A stretch of DNA of 64,000 nt from Micromonospora chersina (GCF_900091475.1 NZ_FMIB01000002.1:3906001-3970000); one strand, 5' to 3'. Positions 33,802 through 42,600 are shown, counted from the first letter of the stretch. Program-made: numbers and translations. Notes: generated by a model not told the origin, from the sequence alone.

Positions 33802-34446
33802 TCAGGTCCGGTCCGCGTCCCGCCTGGCGGCGGCCAGCTCACCGGACCAGCGGCGGAACAGCGTGTGCGGCACGCCGAGCCCGTCCAGCACCTTTCCGGC
33901 CACGAAGTCGACCAACTGCTCGGCGGTGGCCGCCGCCCCGGCACCGTAGAAGCCGGGGCTGGCCGGCAGCACCACGGCGCCGGCGTCGTGCAGCGCGATG
34001 AGGTGCTCCAGGTGGCTGCGGGTCACCGGCGTCTCCCGGGGGACCACCACCACGGGCCGGCGCTCCTTGAGGTTCACCTCGGCGGCGCGCTGCAACAGGT
34101 CCTTGGAGAGCCCGATGGCGATGCCGGCGCAGGCCGCCGTGCTGGCCGGGACGACGGCCATGCCGCGTACCCGGTAGGAGCCGCTGCTGGGGCCGGCGGC
34201 CAGGTCACCGGCCGGCCAGTGCCGCAGGTCCGCGCCGGCGAGGTCGCGGCCCAGCCAGGCGGCCAGGTCCTCGGCCCAGTGCCCGTCGCGGAACGGCTTC
34301 CCGGTCTCGTCGAGGATGGTCAGCCGGGCGGCCCGGGAGACGATCAGGTCCACCGCCTGGCCGGCGTCGAGCAGGCCCCGGACGACAGCGGCCGCGTACG
34401 GCGTGCCGGAGGCACCGGAGACGCCGACCACCCATGGTTCGCGCAT
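33802..34446 (-). CDS. UbiX-type flavin prenyltransferase (menaquinone branch, MqnM-like)
   Basis: This 214-residue protein begins MREPWVVGVSGASGTPYAAA, the UbiX Rossmann start. It continues with SRAARLTILDETG, MAVVPASTAACAGIAIGLSKDL and VVVVPRETPVTRSHLEHLIA. UbiX makes the prenylated FMN cofactor needed by UbiD decarboxylases. A UbiD-type gene at 36,465 and mqnP at 35,554 lie close by, so it probably serves the late futalosine pathway, in which 5,8-dihydroxy-2-naphthoate carboxylate is prenylated and decarboxylated. It is divergent from the terpene synthase gene. Confidence 0.88.
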   Translation of the reverse strand: MREPWVVGVSGASGTPYAAAVVRGLLDAGQAVDLIVSRAARLTILDETGKPFRDGHWAEDLAAWLGRDLAGADLRHWPAGDLAAGPSSGSYRVRGMAVVPASTAACAGIAIGLSKDLLQRAAEVNLKERRPVVVVPRETPVTRSHLEHLIALHDAGAVVLPASPGFYGAGAAATAEQLVDFVAGKVLDGLGVPHTLFRRWSGELAAARRDADRT

Positions 34447-34587
34447 ACCGCCCAGCCTGCCTGGTCGGGCTGAGCGCCGGGCGACGACCCCCCGGCGGAG
34501 TGTCCCGCTTGTCCGCCCGGGTCGGCGGTCGTGCCGGGATCGTGGGATTCTTCCCTTCGGCGATCCACGGTCAGGGAAGGACCGGTG

Positions 34588-35547
34588 ATGACGGCGGCGG
34601 TGCTGCGGGAGTTGCGGTCCGAGTGCCCGATCCCGTCGCGGCTGTCGCCGCACGCCGACGCGGTGCAGGTGTGGCTGGTCGGCCAGCTCGACCGGCTCGG
34701 CCTGCCGCTGGACCCGGTCATGCGGGAGCGGCTGGCCCGAGCCGGTTTCGCCCGTTACGCCGGCCGCCTCTATCCGGACGCCAGCGAGCCCGACCTGCGG
34801 TCGCTGGCCGCACTGTTCACCTGGTTCTTCCTGGTGGACGACGCCTGTGAGGGGCCGGGCCGGCTGGCCCCGGCGCAGATCCGGGCGCTGCGCGACGGGG
34901 CGCTGGCCCTGCTCCGCGAGGGCCCCCGGGCGCGCCATCCCGGCTTCTCCGGCCCGCTGCGCCGGCTGCTGGTCCAGGCGTGGCGGGAGCCCCGGCGCCG
35001 GATGCCGGCCCGCTGGCGGCTGCGCTTCGCCGACGCCGTGGCCGACCACCTGGACGGCGCCTGGCGGGAGGCGGTCGCCACCGTCGCCGGGCGGCCACCG
35101 GGCGTCGCCGAGTACGTGCAGCTGCGCCGGGCCACCTCGGCGGCGTACGTGTCGTACCCCCTGATCGAGTTCGCGGCCGGGCGGCCGCTGCCCGACGCGG
35201 TCTACCACCATCCCGCGCTGCGCCGCCTCGCCGACCTCGCCAACGACCTGCTCTCCTGGTACAACGACCTGGCCTCGCTGGAGCGCGACCGGGCCACGGC
35301 CGGGGGGCACAACCTGGTGCTGGCGGTGGCCGCCGAGCGGGGCGTGCCGGTGCCGGCCGCGGTGGACCTGGTGGCCGCGCGCTGGCGCGCGGAGATGACC
35401 CGCTTCATGGCGCTGCGCGCCGCGGTGCCGTCGTTCGGCCCGGCGCTGGACGAGTCGGTCACCGCCCACCTCGACGGGCTGGCCAACGCGGTCCGCGGCA
35501 CTGTCGACTGGACGCTGGAGAGCGCCCGCTACCCGGTGGCCGGGTGA
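34588..35547 (+). CDS. Class I terpene synthase-family protein
   Basis: The 319-residue protein has the class I terpene cyclase fold signals. The first metal motif is D84-D-A-C-E88 within FTWFFLVDDACEG. The second (NSE) motif is N219-D-L-L-S223-W-Y-N-D227. A diphosphate-sensing Arg candidate is in LRRATSAAY, and the C-terminal R314-Y315 pair is present. The last NSE residue is Asp rather than the usual Glu. GGGAAGGACC precedes the ATG. It would cyclise a prenyl diphosphate (probably C10-C15 by length) with Mg2+. No P450 or methyltransferase partner is adjacent; it sits between UbiX and mqnP and ends 6 nt from the mqnP stop. Confidence 0.85.
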   Translation: MTAAVLRELRSECPIPSRLSPHADAVQVWLVGQLDRLGLPLDPVMRERLARAGFARYAGRLYPDASEPDLRSLAALFTWFFLVDDACEGPGRLAPAQIRALRDGALALLREGPRARHPGFSGPLRRLLVQAWREPRRRMPARWRLRFADAVADHLDGAWREAVATVAGRPPGVAEYVQLRRATSAAYVSYPLIEFAAGRPLPDAVYHHPALRRLADLANDLLSWYNDLASLERDRATAGGHNLVLAVAAERGVPVPAAVDLVAARWRAEMTRFMALRAAVPSFGPALDESVTAHLDGLANAVRGTVDWTLESARYPVAG

Positions 35548-35553
35548 CGCCGC

Positions 35554-36465
35554 TCAGGGGCGCAGGTCGAGGCGGACCACCAGGTCCAGCAGGGCGAAGA
35601 CGAACAGCGCGATGCCGACGAAGCCGTTGGCGGTGAAGAACGCCCGGTTGACCTTGCTCAGGTCGGTCGGGCTGACCACGAGGTGCTGGTAGCCGAAGGC
35701 GACCGCCGTGAGCGCCAGGCCGATCCACCAGAGCCAGCCGAAGCCGACAAGCGCGCCGAACCAGATGAACAGCGCGAAGGTCACCACGTGCGCGACGGTG
35801 GAGGCGTGCAGCGCGAAGCGCCGGCCGTAGCGGGCCGGGACGCTGTGCACGCCGATCTCCCGGTCGATCTCGGAATCCTGGCAGGCGTAGATGAGGTCGA
35901 AGCCGCCGATCCAGAGGCCGACTGCGGCACCGAGCAGCCAGGCCGGCCAGGAGCCGTCGAGGGTGCCGGTGACGGCCAGCCACGCGCCGACCGGGCCGAC
36001 CGCCTGGGCGATCGCCAGGATGGCGTGCGGCCAGTTGGTGAACCGCTTCCCGTAGGGGTAGACGACGAGCGGCACCACGGCGAGCGGGGCGAGCGCCAGG
36101 CAGAGCGGGTTGAGCAGGGCGGCGGCGGCCAGGAAGACCACCAGCGCGACGGCCGCGCCGGTCCAGGCCGTCCGCACGCTCACCGCCCCGGTCACCAGTT
36201 CCCGGTTGGCGGTACGCGGGTTCCGCGCGTCGATCCGCCGGTCGAGGATCCGGTTGGCGGCCATGGCGAACGTGCGCGCCCCGACCATCGCCACGGTGAT
36301 GAGCAGCAGGTCGAGCCAGCGCACCCGCCCGCCGTCGACCCGCATGGCGGTCAGCGCCGACAGGTACGCGAATGGCAGCGCGAAGACCGAGTGCTCGATC
36401 GCGACCAGCTTGAGGAAGGACTTGACCCGTCCCGGGCGTTCCGTCGGGGCCTCGGTGACGGCCAT
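35554..36465 (-). CDS. mqnP: MqnP, UbiA-family prenyltransferase of menaquinone synthesis
   Basis: The protein has 303 residues and about eight or nine membrane helices. The two Asp-rich catalytic loops are NRILDRRIDARNPRTANRE (near 71-89) and IYACQDSEIDREIGVHSVP (near 192-210), both placed on the cytoplasmic side in UbiA enzymes. Its place next to a UbiD-type gene, with a TGATG overlap at 36,465, identifies it as the futalosine-pathway prenyltransferase MqnP. MqnP attaches the polyprenyl chain to the naphthoate ring. UbiA proteins for 4-hydroxybenzoate look similar, but an actinomycete using menaquinone would not need one. Confidence 0.88.
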   Translation of the reverse strand: MAVTEAPTERPGRVKSFLKLVAIEHSVFALPFAYLSALTAMRVDGGRVRWLDLLLITVAMVGARTFAMAANRILDRRIDARNPRTANRELVTGAVSVRTAWTGAAVALVVFLAAAALLNPLCLALAPLAVVPLVVYPYGKRFTNWPHAILAIAQAVGPVGAWLAVTGTLDGSWPAWLLGAAVGLWIGGFDLIYACQDSEIDREIGVHSVPARYGRRFALHASTVAHVVTFALFIWFGALVGFGWLWWIGLALTAVAFGYQHLVVSPTDLSKVNRAFFTANGFVGIALFVFALLDLVVRLDLRP

Positions 36466-37925
36466 CAGATCCCGTACTCCTTCCAGCGCTTGTCGACAAG
36501 CGAGACCACCTCGGGCGACATGGTCATCTCCTCGGGCCAGCCCCGGGTGTAGCCCTCGGTGGGCAGCTTGCGGGTCGCGTCGAGGCCCGCCTTGCCACCC
36601 CAGAACTGCTGGTACGAGGCGTGGTCCAGGTGGTCGACCGGGCCCTCGGTGATCAGCAGGTCCCGGGCGTAGTCGACGTTGCCGAAGGCGCGGAACGCGA
36701 CCTCGTTGTAGTCGTGCACGTCGCAGTCCTCGTCGACGATCACGATGAGCTTGGTGAGCGACATGAGGTGCGCGCCCCAGATCGCGTTCATCACCTTCTG
36801 CGCGTGCTTCGGGTAGCGCTTGCGGATGGAGACGATCGCGCAGTTGTGGAAGACGCCGGCGGCCGGCAGGTCGTAGTCGACGATGTCGGGGATCATCATC
36901 TTGAGCAGCGGCAGGAAGATCCGCTCGGTGGCCTTGCCGAGGCCGTGGTCCTCCTGCGGCGGCTTCGAGGTGATGATCGAGTGGTAGACCGGGTCGCGCT
37001 GCATGGTCATGGTCTCGACGTGCAGCACGGGGAACGGCTCGACAGGCGTGTAGAAGCCGGTGTGGTCGCCGAACGGGCCCTCGGGCAGCCGCTCCCCCGG
37101 CTCCAGGTAGCCCTCCAGCACCACCTGGGCGTGCGCCGGCACCTGCAACGGCACGGTGAGGCAGTCGACCATCTCCACCCGCTCGCCGCGCAGGAACCCC
37201 GCGAACAGGTACTCGTCGATGTCGCCGGGGAGCGGCGCGGTCGCCGCGTACGAGACGACCGGGTCGCAGCCGATGGCGATGGCCACCGGGAGCCGCTGGC
37301 CGAGCCGCTCGGCGACGGCGTGGTGCGCCGTGGAGTCCTTGTGGATCTGCCAGTGCATGCCGAGGGTGTTCCGGCTGTGCTGCTGGAGCCGGTAGAGGCC
37401 GAGGTTGCGCTTGCCGGTCTCCGGGTGCTTGGTGTGGGTCAACCCGAAGTTGTGGAAGATCCCGCCGTCGCCGGGCCAGACCTGGAGGCCGGGCAGCCGG
37501 TTGAGGTCGACGTCGTCACCGCGGTAGACCACCTGCTGGCAGGGCGCGGTCTTGACCTTGCGCGGCGGCAGCGACTTGAGCTGCATGACCTTGCCGAGGC
37601 CGTCGCGGATGCCGGACCAGCCGACCGGCAGCTCCGGCTTGATCATCGCGCCGATCCGCTCGCCGATCTCGTCCAGCGTGTCGACGCCGAGCGCCATGGC
37701 CATCCGCTTCTCGGTGCCGAACAGGTTGATCGCCACCGGCATCTCGCCCCGGGTGGGCCGCTCGAAGAGCAGCGCCGGGCCGCCGTCGCGGACGGTCCGG
37801 GTGACCACCTCGCTGATCTCCAGCGTGGGGTCGACCGGGACGCCCACCCGCCGCAGCTCGCCCGCGGCCTCCAGGGCCGCGAGGAAGTCCTTGAGATCGG
37901 TGTACGGGAAGCCACGAGCCGCCAT
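36465..37925 (-). CDS. UbiD-family decarboxylase (menaquinone branch, MqnL-like)
   Basis: The protein has 486 residues, the UbiD family length. UbiD landmarks are PVAINLFGTEKRMAMALG, GGIFHNFGLTHTKHPETGKR, EGPFGDHTGFYTP, and the C-terminal KLIVIVDEDCDVHDYNEVAF. The conserved E and H residues that contact prenylated FMN lie in the GDHTGFY and DVHDY regions. With the UbiX gene at 33,802 supplying the cofactor, it probably removes the naphthoate carboxyl group in the futalosine route. Its stop overlaps the mqnP start (TGATG), indicating coupled translation. Confidence 0.9.
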   Translation of the reverse strand: MAARGFPYTDLKDFLAALEAAGELRRVGVPVDPTLEISEVVTRTVRDGGPALLFERPTRGEMPVAINLFGTEKRMAMALGVDTLDEIGERIGAMIKPELPVGWSGIRDGLGKVMQLKSLPPRKVKTAPCQQVVYRGDDVDLNRLPGLQVWPGDGGIFHNFGLTHTKHPETGKRNLGLYRLQQHSRNTLGMHWQIHKDSTAHHAVAERLGQRLPVAIAIGCDPVVSYAATAPLPGDIDEYLFAGFLRGERVEMVDCLTVPLQVPAHAQVVLEGYLEPGERLPEGPFGDHTGFYTPVEPFPVLHVETMTMQRDPVYHSIITSKPPQEDHGLGKATERIFLPLLKMMIPDIVDYDLPAAGVFHNCAIVSIRKRYPKHAQKVMNAIWGAHLMSLTKLIVIVDEDCDVHDYNEVAFRAFGNVDYARDLLITEGPVDHLDHASYQQFWGGKAGLDATRKLPTEGYTRGWPEEMTMSPEVVSLVDKRWKEYGI

Positions 37926-38068
37926 GCCCGCCAGTCTCCCGCACCGGTGTTCCCAGCGTCCAAGCCGGGTGGTGTGAGCTGAGCCGTAGCGTCGCGCGAC
38001 CGCACCCGGCGCCCGGCATGGCTCTCCACGCACCGGGTAGTCGAGCCGCCGGACGAGAGGGGGCTTCG

Positions 38069-38941
38069 ATGGGCGACGGACGGGTCCCGGCAGGGTTCAC
38101 CGAGCAGCGGACCCGGGTCGGTGACATCACGATCAACCACGTCCGCGGGGGCAGCGGGCCCACCCTGGTGCTGCTGCACGGCTACCCGCAGTGCTGGCGG
38201 ATGTGGCGGCACCTGCTGCCGGTGCTGGCCGAGTCGTTCGAGGTGGTCGCGCCCGACCTGCGCGGCTTCGGCGACAGCGACGCCCCGACCGACGGCTACG
38301 ACAAGAAGAACGTCGCCGCCGACCTGCACGGGCTGCTGACCGCGCTCGGCCTGGTCGAGGACATCCGCCTGGTCGGTCACGACCTCGGCACGATGGTCGC
38401 CTACGCCTACGCCGCCGCCCATCCCGACCGGGTTTCCCGGCTGGCGCTCACCGAGGCGCCGATCCCCGACGAGAGCATCTACGCGATCCCGGCCCTCACC
38501 GCCGCCGGCCCGGCCGTGTGGAACTTCGGCTTCTTCAACCTGACAAACGGCCTGCCGGAGCAACTCGTCACCGGCCGGGAGCCGCTCTGGGTGGACCGGT
38601 TCACCGACTCGATCATGGTCAACAAGGGCAGCATCGGTCCGGAGGAGGTGGCGGAGTACGCCCGACACCTGCGGGATCCGGCCCACCTCTGGGCGAGCTT
38701 CGCCTACTTCCGGGCGTTCGGCCAGGACGTGGCGGACAACGCCGCGTACCGGGCGACGAAGCTGCCGATGCCCGTCCTCGCCGTCGGCGCCCGGGCCAGC
38801 CTCGGTGAGCAGGTGGCCGAGCAGGTCCGCCGGTACGCCGACACGGTCACCGGCGAGGTGGTGGAGGACTGTGGCCACTGGCTCTTCGAGGAGCGGCCGG
38901 CCGAGCTGGCGGACCTGCTGCTGCCGTTCCTGCGGAACTGA
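38069..38941 (+). CDS. Alpha/beta hydrolase with Asp nucleophile (dehalogenase/epoxide hydrolase type)
   Basis: This 290-residue protein has the oxyanion motif HGYPQCWRMW (38-47) and a nucleophile elbow G-H-D105-L-G. The nucleophile is therefore Asp, as in haloalkane or haloacetate dehalogenases and epoxide hydrolases rather than esterases. The catalytic His is in CGHWLFEE (about 270). A cap domain runs from about 135 to 215. DLRGFGDSDAP follows the usual hydrolase pattern. The ATG at 38,069 has a GAGAGGGGG site. The physiological substrate is unknown. The stop codon is 7 nt from that of the convergent CMD-family gene. Confidence 0.87.
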   Translation: MGDGRVPAGFTEQRTRVGDITINHVRGGSGPTLVLLHGYPQCWRMWRHLLPVLAESFEVVAPDLRGFGDSDAPTDGYDKKNVAADLHGLLTALGLVEDIRLVGHDLGTMVAYAYAAAHPDRVSRLALTEAPIPDESIYAIPALTAAGPAVWNFGFFNLTNGLPEQLVTGREPLWVDRFTDSIMVNKGSIGPEEVAEYARHLRDPAHLWASFAYFRAFGQDVADNAAYRATKLPMPVLAVGARASLGEQVAEQVRRYADTVTGEVVEDCGHWLFEERPAELADLLLPFLRN

Positions 38942-38948
38942 GGCCGCC

Positions 38949-39509
38949 TCAGGAGGCCGGGGACCAGGCGTACGCGGCCAGCGGCGGGTCGAGCGGGGCG
39001 TCGGTGAGCCGGTTGGCGAAGGTCGAGATCGTGTACGTGCCGACGCCGAGCACCACGTCCAGCGCGTGCCGGGGCTGCCAGCCGGCGGCCAGGAAGGCGT
39101 CCAGGTCGCCGTCCGGCACGGCGCCCCGGTGGTCGAGGACGGCGACGGTGAACCGGCGCAGCGCCTCCAGCCGCGGGTCGGGCAGGGCGGTGCCGGCCCG
39201 GAGCGCCTCGATCAGCTCCGGCGCGACGCCGGCCCGGGTGAGCGTCGCGGTGTGCATTGCCACGCAGAGGTGGCACTCGTTGCGGGTGGCCACGGTCAGC
39301 ACCACGACCTCCCGGGCGACCGGGTCGAGGTCGGTGGATTCGAAGACGGCGTTGGCGGTGAGGAAGCCCTTGAGCAGTTCGGGTGACTCGGCCATGAGGG
39401 CCACCGCGCCGGGCAGGTGGCCGAGCTTGCGGTGGACGGTGGCCATGGTGGGACGGGCGGCGGCGGGCGCGGTGTCGGGCGTGTGGGCGGTGAAGACGGG
39501 ACGGGACAT
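38949..39509 (-). CDS. Carboxymuconolactone decarboxylase/AhpD-like protein
   Basis: This 186-residue protein has the peroxidase-active CMD signature E78-C79-H-L-C82 with His86 (ECHLCVAMH) after VVVLTVATRN. CMD proteins with CxxC and this His act as AhpD-like alkyl hydroperoxide reductases. A GAGGGG site lies 8 nt before the ATG. It is divergent from a MarR regulator, and the tandem 21-bp repeats in their shared 64-nt promoter region suggest that the regulator controls both genes, perhaps in response to oxidants. Confidence 0.85.
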   Translation of the reverse strand: MSRPVFTAHTPDTAPAAARPTMATVHRKLGHLPGAVALMAESPELLKGFLTANAVFESTDLDPVAREVVVLTVATRNECHLCVAMHTATLTRAGVAPELIEALRAGTALPDPRLEALRRFTVAVLDHRGAVPDGDLDAFLAAGWQPRHALDVVLGVGTYTISTFANRLTDAPLDPPLAAYAWSPAS

Positions 39510-39530
39510 GACAGGTACCCCTCACGTACG

Positions 39531-39572
39531 ATAGTCAACGTGGTTGACGAAATAGTAAACGGGGTTGTCGAA
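39531..39572. promoter_or_regulatory. Tandem 21-bp operator repeats between the CMD-family and MarR genes
   Basis: Two directly abutting copies of a 21-bp sequence (39,531-39,551 and 39,552-39,572) match at 18 positions. The first contains the perfect palindrome GTCAAC-GTG-GTTGAC. The second ends one base before the marR ATG. A TACGAT hexamer at 39,527-39,532 reads as a -10 box toward marR, and TATCGT on the other strand toward the CMD gene. Binding here could repress both. Confidence 0.65.
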
Positions 39573-39573
39573 C

Positions 39574-40044
39574 ATGGCAACGCCTGACCGCCCGGGCTTC
39601 GTGCTCCCGCTGCTCCTGCTCGCCGGCTTCCGCACTCTCATCGACGACCTGCACGCCGAACTGGCAGGGCAGGGGCACCCCGACCTGCGGCCGGCACACG
39701 GCTTCGTGCTCCAGGCCGTCGGCCCGGCCGGCACCACCGCCTCCGACCTGGGCCAGCGCCTGGGCGTCTCGAAGCAGGCGGCCGGCAAGACGGTCGACCG
39801 GCTGGTCGCGCTCGGCTACCTGGAACGCGCCGACGACCCCGCCGACGCCCGGCGCAAGCTGGTCCGGATGACGGCGAAGGGCCACGACGGGCTGCGCCGC
39901 TCGGCGATCCTCTTCGACGAACTGCGCGACCGCTGGGCGGCGACCCTGGGCGCGGACCGGGTCGCGGCCATGGAGGACGACCTGCGCCGCATGGTCCCGT
40001 CCGACGTCTTCCGCCTCGACGTCCCCGGCTGGTTCGGCGGATGA
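39574..40044 (+). CDS. MarR-family transcriptional regulator
   Basis: This 156-residue protein has the MarR winged-helix pattern: GTTASDLGQRLGVSKQAAGKTVDRLVALGYLER, the wing DPADARRKLVRMTAKGHDGL and flanking dimerisation helices. No Cys is present, so redox sensing by thiols is unlikely and a small-molecule ligand is favoured. An in-frame TTG nine bases upstream was rejected as the start. The tandem operator at 39,531-39,572 covers the region up to the ATG, as expected for autoregulation together with control of the divergent CMD-family gene. Confidence 0.88.
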   Translation: MATPDRPGFVLPLLLLAGFRTLIDDLHAELAGQGHPDLRPAHGFVLQAVGPAGTTASDLGQRLGVSKQAAGKTVDRLVALGYLERADDPADARRKLVRMTAKGHDGLRRSAILFDELRDRWAATLGADRVAAMEDDLRRMVPSDVFRLDVPGWFGG

Positions 40045-40200
40045 CGCACAGTCGCACGATGCAGGTGACCCTCCGGGTCGTCGATCTGCTGGGCCGGCGA
40101 AGGCCGTAGACCCGGGCAACTTTCGTCGGCTCATCTCCATAGGATCAGCGCGCCGTCCGGCCGACCAGCCCGGACGGCCCACCTTCCTTCGAGGAGTTCG

Positions 40201-41568
40201 ATGAGATCACTGCGCGCGTCTCGCGCGATCCAGGCCGGCGCCGTCGCGATGGCCACGCTGGGCGCGGTCACCGCCCTACCCACCCCTGCGTCGGCCGACA
40301 CCGGCCCTGGCTGGGTGAGCGGCTGGCTTGGCGACACCTCCGTCGGCACGGCGGGCGCACCCGCCCGCACCGCCGCCCTCTCCATCAGCAGCAGCACCGA
40401 CGCCCTCCACCCGCGGACCACGTTCGACCTGGCCGGCCTGGCCGGCGTCGCCACCGCCACCTTCCCGGACTGGTGCGTCATCGACGCCAACTCGGTCACC
40501 TGCCCGATGCCCCCGGACGCCACCACGGACGAGTGGGACACGGTCAACGGAACGATGCCGATCGTCCTCCGAGCCGCCCCGGGGGCCGCCGACGGAGCCA
40601 GCGGCACCATCAGCTACACCACCCTGGCCGACGGCCTCGACGGCTGGGCACAGCAGGCGACCGTGACGGTGCACGCCGGACCGGACGCGATCGACCTGGT
40701 CGACCGGTACGTCGACAACGCCGGCACCGGCGACCGGCTCGCCATGCCGGTGGCGTTGGTGAGCTCCGGCGACCAGGCGGTGGACGGCCTGCGGATCACC
40801 CTGCGCTTCCCGGTGGGGCTGGAACCCGCCGCCTACCGCAACTGTCGGTACGGCGCCGGCGACCAGCTGAGCACCGTCGTTGTCTGCACCATCGGCGACC
40901 AGCTCATCCCCGGCCGCCGCTACGAGGTGCCGGGCGGGTTCGTCACCACCGTCGGGGCGGCCGCGATCGGCGACAAGCGGATCATGCAGAGCGTGGCGCC
41001 CACCGTCACCGCGGGGCCGCTGCCCACCGGCGTGACGTTCGGCAAGCGGGACGCCGACGAGCCGCTGCGGCTGCGCCAGGTCGGCGACCCCATGGACGTG
41101 ATCGGTCCCGAGCACCAGTCCCCGTCCGGCCAGTACTTCCTGCGGGCGATCCATGGGGCGTACGACGTCGTCGCCCTGGGGGCGGCGGCCACCGGTGTGC
41201 CCGGCGACACCGTCCAGGTCCAGGTCGGGCTGCGCAACGACGGCCCCGGCGTGCCGGACGGCACGGTGTCTGGTGACAGCGCGGCGCGGCTCGTCTTCAC
41301 GCCGCCGGCCGGCACGGCGGTGACCAGGTCCCCGTCGGGCTGCTGGCCGATCGGGGGCGACGAGGAGGCCACCGAGGAGACGGTGCCGAGCGGCTGGTAC
41401 TGCACCAGGCCCGGTGGCGTCTTCCCGGCGGGCGAGACCTGGCTCCTCGACTTCGACCTGCGGGTTGACGGCCCGCTCGGGGCCCCCGGCGAGGTCCGCC
41501 GCGCGGACGACTACCCCCGGGTGGATGACAACCCGGCGAACGACGCCGCCCCGGTGACAATGAGCTGA
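40201..41568 (+). CDS. Secreted protein with repeat-domain (DUF11-like) architecture
   Basis: The 455-residue protein has a signal peptide (about 1-32, ending PTPASA) and no membrane anchor. It contains beta-rich domains: a first with CVIDANSVTCPMPPDATTDE and a second with QVQVGLRNDGPGVPDGTVSG, a pattern of DUF11/CARDB-like extracellular repeats. Cys pairs (CVI...TC, CRYG...VVC, CWPI...WYC) are spaced as if in disulphides. A GAGGAG site precedes the ATG and a TAGGAT hexamer near 40,140 may be the -10. I do not recognise a specific function; a surface or secreted adhesion-type role is only inferred. Confidence 0.75.
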   Translation: MRSLRASRAIQAGAVAMATLGAVTALPTPASADTGPGWVSGWLGDTSVGTAGAPARTAALSISSSTDALHPRTTFDLAGLAGVATATFPDWCVIDANSVTCPMPPDATTDEWDTVNGTMPIVLRAAPGAADGASGTISYTTLADGLDGWAQQATVTVHAGPDAIDLVDRYVDNAGTGDRLAMPVALVSSGDQAVDGLRITLRFPVGLEPAAYRNCRYGAGDQLSTVVVCTIGDQLIPGRRYEVPGGFVTTVGAAAIGDKRIMQSVAPTVTAGPLPTGVTFGKRDADEPLRLRQVGDPMDVIGPEHQSPSGQYFLRAIHGAYDVVALGAAATGVPGDTVQVQVGLRNDGPGVPDGTVSGDSAARLVFTPPAGTAVTRSPSGCWPIGGDEEATEETVPSGWYCTRPGGVFPAGETWLLDFDLRVDGPLGAPGEVRRADDYPRVDDNPANDAAPVTMS

Positions 41569-41581
41569 CCCGGAAACGCGC

Positions 41582-41613
41582 GACCGCCGGGAGCCACGCG
41601 GCTCCCGGCGGTC
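41582..41613. terminator. Hairpin terminator between a secreted-protein gene and ccsB
   Basis: GACCGCCGGGAGCC (41,582-41,595) and GGCTCCCGGCGGTC (41,600-41,613) form a perfect 14-bp stem around ACGC, 13 nt after the rightward stop and 12 nt before the leftward one. Confidence 0.85.
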
Positions 41614-41625
41614 GGCGCGGACGGC

Positions 41626-42600
41626 TCAGTTGACGCCGGCGTAGGAGTGCAGGCCGGTGAAGAAGAAGTTGACCCCGAACAGGTTCATCAGCATGGTCAG
41701 GAAGCCCACCACAGCGATCCAGGTGGCCACGTTGCGCCTGACGCTCGGGGTGGCCCGGGCGTGCAGGTAGCCCGCGTAGACCACCCAGGAGATGAACGCC
41801 CAGGTCTCCTTCGGGTCCCAGCCCCAGGCGCGACCCCAGGCCGCCTCGGCCCAGATCGCCCCGGCGATCACCGCGAAGGTGAAGATCGGGAAGGCGAAGG
41901 CGTGGAGGGTGAAGGTCAGCCGCTCCAGGCCGGCCGCCGCCGGCAGCCGCCGGGCCAGGGTGTACGGGAAGCTCCGCTTGCCCTGCTCCCAGCCGGACCG
42001 CATCAGGTACGCCACGGCCGGCACCACGCCCAGCAGGAAGATGCCCGAGGCGAAGATGATCGTCGACACGTGGATGATGAACCAGTACGACTGGAGCGCC
42101 GGCATCAGCGGCACGACCTGCACGTAGAGCTTCAGCTCGGCGAACGCCAGCAGCAGCACCATGACGAGGGTCAGGAACAGCCCGAGCCGGCGCAACGACG
42201 GCTGCTTCCAGAGCACCGCGAGCCAGGCCGCAGCCCCGATCCAGGTGACCGTCAGCACGAACTCGTACATGTTGCCCCAGGGCATCCGCTCGGCGGCGAT
42301 GCCCCGGGTGACCACCGCGCCCAGGTGCAGTGCGGCGGCCAGCACGGTGATCCAGGCGGCGATCCGCCCGGCGAGGGCGGCCCGGGCGGCGGAGCGGTGG
42401 GGCCGGGTCGGGGCGGGGGTGGCCGGCTCCTCGACGGTCCCGCCGGGGCCGCCGGCGCCGGCGCCGACCAGCTCCCGGGCCGGGGCGGCCGCCGGCACCT
42501 TCCGGGCGTTGCCCAGGGCGTACTCGACGGCGTGGCTGATCATCGCGACCAGGTACGCCAGGATCGCGAACGTGACCAGCTGGTCGGAGAGTGCGGACAT
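41626..42600 (-). CDS. ccsB: CcsB/CcsA-type cytochrome c synthase subunit
   Basis: This 324-residue protein has about eight membrane helices. It contains the tryptophan-rich WWD-type haem-handling motif WGWDPKETWAFISW near 255-268, and the flanking His residues in HLGAVVTRG, IHVSTIIFASG and TLHAFAFP. With ResB it forms the system II synthase that delivers haem to the CxxCH sites of exported apocytochromes c. An Ala/Pro-rich cytoplasmic insert lies at about 35-75. The ATG overlaps the resB stop (TGATG). It is the last gene of the resA-ccdA-resB-ccsB operon. Confidence 0.93.
   Translation of the reverse strand: MSALSDQLVTFAILAYLVAMISHAVEYALGNARKVPAAAPARELVGAGAGGPGGTVEEPATPAPTRPHRSAARAALAGRIAAWITVLAAALHLGAVVTRGIAAERMPWGNMYEFVLTVTWIGAAAWLAVLWKQPSLRRLGLFLTLVMVLLLAFAELKLYVQVVPLMPALQSYWFIIHVSTIIFASGIFLLGVVPAVAYLMRSGWEQGKRSFPYTLARRLPAAAGLERLTFTLHAFAFPIFTFAVIAGAIWAEAAWGRAWGWDPKETWAFISWVVYAGYLHARATPSVRRNVATWIAVVGFLTMLMNLFGVNFFFTGLHSYAGVN

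Noticed and set aside
40045-40200. Possible c-di-GMP or other riboswitch before the secreted-protein gene
   Set aside because: A few GC-rich stems and a GGCGAAGGCC motif exist, but conserved aptamer blocks could not be matched.
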